The notes beneath the pieces are model-generated. The model was given only the letters and a program-made list of their open reading frames with translations. It was not told where the DNA came from and made no database searches. The position numbers were made by a program, and so were the translations under genes. From Hyphochytrium catenoides (taxonomy: Eukaryota; Sar; Hyphochytriomycetes; Hyphochytriales; Hyphochytriaceae), in assembly GCA_900088475.1 (NCBI GenBank), contig FLMG01004372.1:1-10491 (forward strand): a DNA stretch of 10,491 nt. Reading direction: 5' to 3'. Shown in pieces: positions 8,501 to 10,491 of the stretch. The stretch's first letter is position 1. Each line of letters begins with the position of its first letter.

Positions 8501-10491
8501 CCTCGAACATGCTGCTAAACATATACAAAGAGCTGTACGGGGTTTTCTTGCCCGGAGGGTAGCGCTTGGTAAGTCAAGAGGAACATTTGGCCCTTTTGAA
8601 ACATGGGACAGGTCACTAAATACACGATACTCCCAGGAAGAAGGCGGGAACAAGCAGCCCGAGTAATTCAGAGGGTGGAACGAGGCAGGCAGGGCAGGAG
8701 TCGGGCTAGACAGCGGGCAAAGGAGTTGTGGGCGGTAGGTTACTGGTCCAGACTTGTCAGCCGAATTAAATCCATCTGATGTAACCTCAACTGGGTTTTC
8801 CGTCCCACTTAACCGCATCATTGCTCATTCCAACAGGCTAAGATGCTACAGGCACGTTGGAGAGGAATGAGAGGCAGAAAACTTACGAACCGCAAGCGCT
8901 GTGAGCGGGCTGCTGTCCAACTTATCCAGAGAGTTGCCAGAGGTAAGATGACCTATAGATATCTGCCAGAGGGGAACAGTGTCAACTTATATGCCAGCGA
9001 GGTGTCAAGTTTCAAGATGGCGGGTTTGGTCTCGACATCGTACTAACAGAATGGTCAGGCTACTTGGCCCGAAAATACGTGAGAGGTCTGAAACACAAGC
9101 GGAGACAAGCAGCTACCAAGATTCAGAAGGCCGTAAGGGCCCGTCAGGCTAGAAAGAAAGCGGCGAGAAAGCGGAAAGAGCGAAGAGCAGGCATAAGTAT
9201 CCAGGTGCCGACATCTCATCTTCTCCTCAGGCTTTCCCAAGCCAATCTGTATGAAAGTTGTAGTAGGACAGGGCTTCCATGTTCACACGAGCTACGCTGT
9301 GGATTACCTTGATAGCTGAGTCCTCGTGTCACGGTATCCTGGTTTACACTTACAGAGCGTTTCTATGTCTCCTGGAATGCCCATCAACATAGAGAATATA
9401 CCGGGGCCACCTCGGCCGTCGACGGGCGCGGCGAGAGCGAGATCGTTATTTATTCTCGAAGAGCCAAGCGCAGGGTATTGAGTTTGGTCGTCAGCTGCTT
9501 TTAGAGCACAAGCTACAGGGTCAGTACTGGACTGAGATAACCTGCCGTCCTCGAATAGTGCTAGATAGTATGGTCATCAACACCATCTGACGACCCTCGT
9601 GTCGGTAGGTACCAAGCTGAAAAGTGAAGTCACTTTGCTTACTCAAGAGAAGGTGAAGGCCGAGAGCGAGGTGGACCGAGTGCTCGCAGAGATCAGCGAA
9701 TTTGAAGAAGGGATTCGTCTCTTAGAGAAGGATATGCAGGACTTGACTAAATTGGGTAAGGCCATATTGAGCGGAACAGGAGCTCCTACGTCGATGCAGG
9801 GAATGGGGTTTTACGTTTGTCATTCAGGCTACTACGTACCGAGTTTATTATGCGGTTGAAGAGTCACCTAACCAAGGTAGTTCATCTACAGAAATCGAGA
9901 CCGGAGGCGGTCGGGGGTTGAGTGACGACGCTCGGCTTCAGCTTCGAGAGCAGAAAATTCGTCTTGACCGTGAGTTTGGTTTAATGTTGAGTCGAATTGC
10001 GGAAAGGAAAGAAGCTCTAGTAAAGCTCGAAAGCAAGCTACAAGCACTGGACACCCAGAGACAATCCAAGGAGGAAGAGCTGAAGGAGCTGGAGAGAAAG
10101 CTTGTTGTGCTCTTGGAGGAGCAGCAGATGGAACTTCAGCTTATAAGGCAGCGACAGGAGGCGACCACGGTAGGTCAAACGTTCGAAGACACCACGATTT
10201 CTATCCCTTTTAGGGGTCCTTCTGGGCTTTTGCCTACTCTCATTCTTGTTGACTGGTTCAAAGAGTTTATCTATTCTCATCTCCCTCTCCTGTCCAAAGT
10301 TTGGCAAGCCGATAGATCGGGCCACAGCTGGTTTTGGCTTGGCTCAGTCGCCGGGAGCATTGGGGTCTGCGAATGGCCCTGCTGGACCTTCTGAAGAACA
10401 GAAGCAACAGGCAAACGCTCTAATGCAATCCACTGAGACCATGATGAAGTTCGGCTTTATGAGTACAGCTATGACCTACTTTAGCAGGTAC
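1670..10491 (+). CDS. Giant multi-exon gene: receiver + pseudo-alpha/beta-hydrolase + IQ array + coiled-coil protein (3' partial)
   Basis: Exons read from frame continuity and splice consensus: 1670-2136, 2207-2303, 2391-2558, 2622-2762, 2844-3088, 3186-3454, 3544-3683, 3760-4092, 4181-4415, 4494-4555, 4624-4777, 4846-4931, 5031-5153, 5211-5291, 5349-5466, 5546-5691, 5779-5949, 6020-6125, 6212-6266, 6348-6460, 6544-6653, 6736-6864, 6994-7133, 7240-7382, 7517-7696, 7832-7986, 8110-8167, 8229-8276, 8348-8411, 8492-8568, 8637-8734, 8837-8942, 9059-9204, 9393-9519, 9609-9755, 9892-10169, 10300-edge. Exon lengths sum to 5,508 nt, an exact multiple of three, giving about 1,836 residues without a stop. 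Domain order: unknown N-terminus, CxxC patch near 602-605, receiver ~765-890, alpha/beta-hydrolase fold ~956-1255, six IQ motifs 1457-1598, coiled coil ~1610-1770, Met-rich end. Likely a cytoplasmic or cytoskeletal signalling scaffold (inference). The start is uncertain: the frame stays open upstream to 1601, so a short 5' exon is possible. Least certain junctions are 2304/2390, 9392 and 10299. Confidence 0.82.
2304..2390 (+). other. Optional in-frame intron (87 nt)
   Basis: The segment begins GTGGGTA directly after CAG and ends CAAACCGCAG, with CTAAT upstream as a possible branch point. Its length, 87 nt, is divisible by three. It has no stop in the gene's frame, so spliced and retained forms both encode protein, differing by 29 residues. 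I favour splicing because the boundary is CAG|GTGGGT and the inserted peptide is polar and compositionally plain. Confidence 0.5.
2622..3088 (+). other. Conserved-looking acidic strand / IWLLWC block plus charged tail
   Basis: Exons 4-5, residues about 245-372. Exon 4 is exactly 47 codons and ends in LEYTVDDDDQ; exon 5 opens with IWLLWCRGVTLQ, so the intron at 2763-2843 falls between an acidic turn and a Trp/Cys-rich strand. The join reads as a beta-hairpin inside a folded domain, preceded by a helical segment (LNSDLDSITNNVVRYIESFN). The rest of exon 5 is a Glu-, Ser- and Pro-rich linker. The donor at 2763 is GTTCGT, unlike the GTRAG majority. I cannot assign the domain to a named family. Confidence 0.6.
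3186..4092 (+). other. Central region with CxxC patch
   Basis: Exons 6-8, residues about 373-620. It starts with a very basic segment (GTVRKRDRRVQ). A stretch with Cys and aromatic residues follows (RCYGDYCSYKL), then a long mostly helical region. It ends in YYRHVKVCANCFTIYSIL, whose two cysteines (codons at 4036 and 4045) form a CxxC. A lone CxxC is half of a typical zinc ribbon; the second pair could be supplied by cysteines further upstream or by a partner, or the motif may be structural. Boundaries: donor 3455 GTAAGTG, acceptor 3543 TCTATCTAG; donor 3684 GTAACG, acceptor 3759 TTTTGTAG; donor 4093 GTGAGAG. Confidence 0.62.
4181..4555 (+). other. Ser/Thr/Pro-rich disordered linker
   Basis: Exons 9-10, residues about 621-719, lie just before the receiver. 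The composition is dominated by Ser, Thr, Pro, Lys and Asp, including a run of four Thr codons (4328-4340), with no hydrophobic core pattern. Exon 10 is only 62 nt and encodes a Gly/Asn-rich basic segment (GHRPNGKYLRSN). Such linkers commonly carry phosphorylation sites, but no specific site is claimed here. Confidence 0.6.
4759..5430 (+). other. Response-regulator receiver (REC) domain, key residues intact
   Basis: Five exons rebuild a CheY-like receiver, residues about 765-890. Beta1 is GILVVAEED, giving the acidic pocket (E771, E772, D773). Beta3 is AFLVDRNF, with the phosphoacceptor Asp at residue 818 (codon 5085-5087). Beta4 is RPIICTSD, supplying the Ser/Thr switch (S854, with T853 beside it). 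Beta5 is AGMDGCIGKPV, with the conserved Lys-Pro (K876). In two-component systems such a domain accepts phosphate from a histidine kinase or HPt protein. No kinase or HPt domain is seen here, so the donor must be elsewhere. Introns cut the domain at 4778, 4932, 5154 and 5292. The acidic pocket is E/E/D rather than the commoner D/D or E/D. Confidence 0.85.
5779..7310 (+). other. Alpha/beta-hydrolase fold lacking the nucleophile (probable pseudoenzyme)
   Basis: Exons 17-24, residues about 956-1255. FSLVVTHDTFDTYE and VLLWNYPGQAF resemble the early strands and the D-x-PG-x-G turn of the fold. PFYLLGFGNGAS is the nucleophile elbow: the expected G-x-S-x-G reads G-F-G-N-G, so the Ser position is Gly1068 (codon 6352-6354). 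GILSFNGFTF is the following strand. APLVVVQSQQNGLVRP is the acid strand, with Asn1194 (codon 7024-7026) where Asp is usual. VVRGGHELFQE carries the late His (H1233, codon 7247-7249). With Ser and Asp replaced and only His kept, normal hydrolase chemistry is unlikely; a binding or scaffold role is inferred. Eight exons of 55-171 nt encode it. Confidence 0.78.
7517..8411 (+). other. Charged linker between hydrolase fold and IQ array
   Basis: Exons 25-29, residues about 1278-1445. Ala-, Gln- and Lys-rich helical and disordered sequence (AWQGFKKQKREEAQKLRAAL), then a short segment with AFEKYERQG and AEVKEYMGWRVKRNKK leading into the first IQ helix. Exons 27-29 are tiny (58, 48 and 64 nt) and were placed by phase: ACT G|CG TTT and TCA G|GT GTA both restore the frame. 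The introns at 7383, 7697 and 7987 (134, 135 and 123 nt) are longer than in the 5' half. Confidence 0.65.
8492..9430 (+). other. Array of six IQ calmodulin-binding motifs
   Basis: Motifs of the IQxxxRGxxxR type follow in five exons: IQRAVRGFLARR (residues 1457-1468); IQRVERGRQGR (1482-1492); LQARWRGMRGRK (1508-1519); IQRVARG|YLARK (1534-1545, split by the intron 8943-9058); IQKAVRARQARK (1561-1572); and IQ|RIYRGHLGRR (1587-1598, split by the intron 9205-9392). IQ motifs form basic amphipathic helices that bind calmodulin or related EF-hand proteins. Spacing of about 25 residues matches tandem IQ helices in myosin-neck-like arrays. The intervening sequence is extremely Arg/Lys-rich. The acceptor at 9392 is chosen because it alone restores a complete sixth motif in frame. 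Confidence 0.85.
9393..10169 (+). other. Coiled-coil region
   Basis: Exons 34-36, residues about 1600-1772. The sequence turns Glu/Lys/Leu-rich with heptad-like spacing: VTLLTQEKVKAESEVDRVLAE, then IRLDREFGLML and EELKELERKLVVLLEEQQ. A short Gly-rich break (ETGGGRG) separates two coil segments at the exon 35/36 join. Coiled coils after an IQ array are typical of dimerising or cytoskeleton-attached proteins. Splice sites: donor 9520 GTCAGT, acceptor 9608 TCGGTAG, donor 9756 GTAAGG, acceptor 9891 CATCTACAG. Confidence 0.75.
10300..10491 (+). other. Met-rich C-terminal block, cut by the window edge
   Basis: Exon 37 begins after the pyrimidine-rich tract ending TGTCCAAAG (10299); an alternative acceptor at 10308 keeps the same frame and drops three residues. 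A Gly/Ala/Pro-rich spacer precedes STETMMKFGFMSTAMTYF, a Met-, Phe- and Tyr-rich amphipathic stretch. The last bases read AG|GTAC, so the exon may end at 10487 with an intron starting at the edge, or read through. No stop codon is seen, so the gene continues beyond the window. Confidence 0.65.

Noticed and set aside
8354-8821. 155-codon open frame on the minus strand
   Set aside because: It lies antisense to three exons and their introns carrying the first two IQ motifs, is Ser/Pro/Arg-rich without motifs, and has no splice or start context. It is a shadow of the arginine-rich plus-strand coding sequence.
10170-10213. Short 44-nt intron ending at the TTTTAG at 10213
   Set aside because: It would lead into a frame with a stop within 13 codons; the acceptor at 10299 restores a long open frame to the window edge.
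10038-10325. 95-codon minus-strand frame
   Set aside because: Antisense to the coiled-coil exon, whose Glu/Lys/Leu-rich codons give a Leu/Ser/Phe-rich shadow.
1-10491. tRNA, rRNA, CRISPR array, insertion sequence or transposase
   Set aside because: No cloverleaf-type sequence, regular repeat-spacer pattern, terminal inverted repeats or transposase motif was noticed by eye on either strand; no structure search could be run.

Overview
The window looks like genomic DNA of an intron-rich eukaryotic microbe. I infer a flagellated protist, possibly a stramenopile or chytrid-like lineage; this is inference from domain mix and intron style, not an identification. No bacterial operon structure, tRNA, rRNA, transposon or CRISPR array is visible. 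Almost all of it can be read as ONE very large plus-strand gene, from a best ATG at 1670 to past the right edge. It is broken by 36 short introns (57-188 nt), nearly all with GTRAG-type donors and pyrimidine-rich YAG acceptors. Joining the 37 exons gives one uninterrupted frame of about 1,836 residues, and the phase agrees at every junction.

Layout: (a) 1-~815, minus strand: fragments of one or two spliced genes reading toward the left edge, only partly resolvable. (b) ~1090-1600: no convincing gene. It is probably the intergenic or promoter space between head-to-head genes, and contains a GC-rich imperfect tandem repeat at 1414-1465. (c) 1670-10491, plus strand: the giant gene. Its protein reads, in order: an unassigned alpha-helical N-terminal region; a block with an acidic strand followed by IWLLWC; a region ending in a CxxC patch; a Ser/Thr/Pro-rich linker; a phosphoacceptor receiver (REC) domain; an alpha/beta-hydrolase fold whose nucleophile Ser is replaced by Gly; a charged linker; six IQ calmodulin-binding motifs; a coiled coil; and a Met-rich C-terminal block cut by the window edge.

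The striking point is the architecture. A two-component receiver with all its key residues, a probable pseudo-alpha/beta-hydrolase and an IQ/coiled-coil tail sit on one polypeptide. This would let a phosphorelay input and Ca2+/calmodulin act on the same scaffold. Function is inferred only; I know no gene symbol for it.
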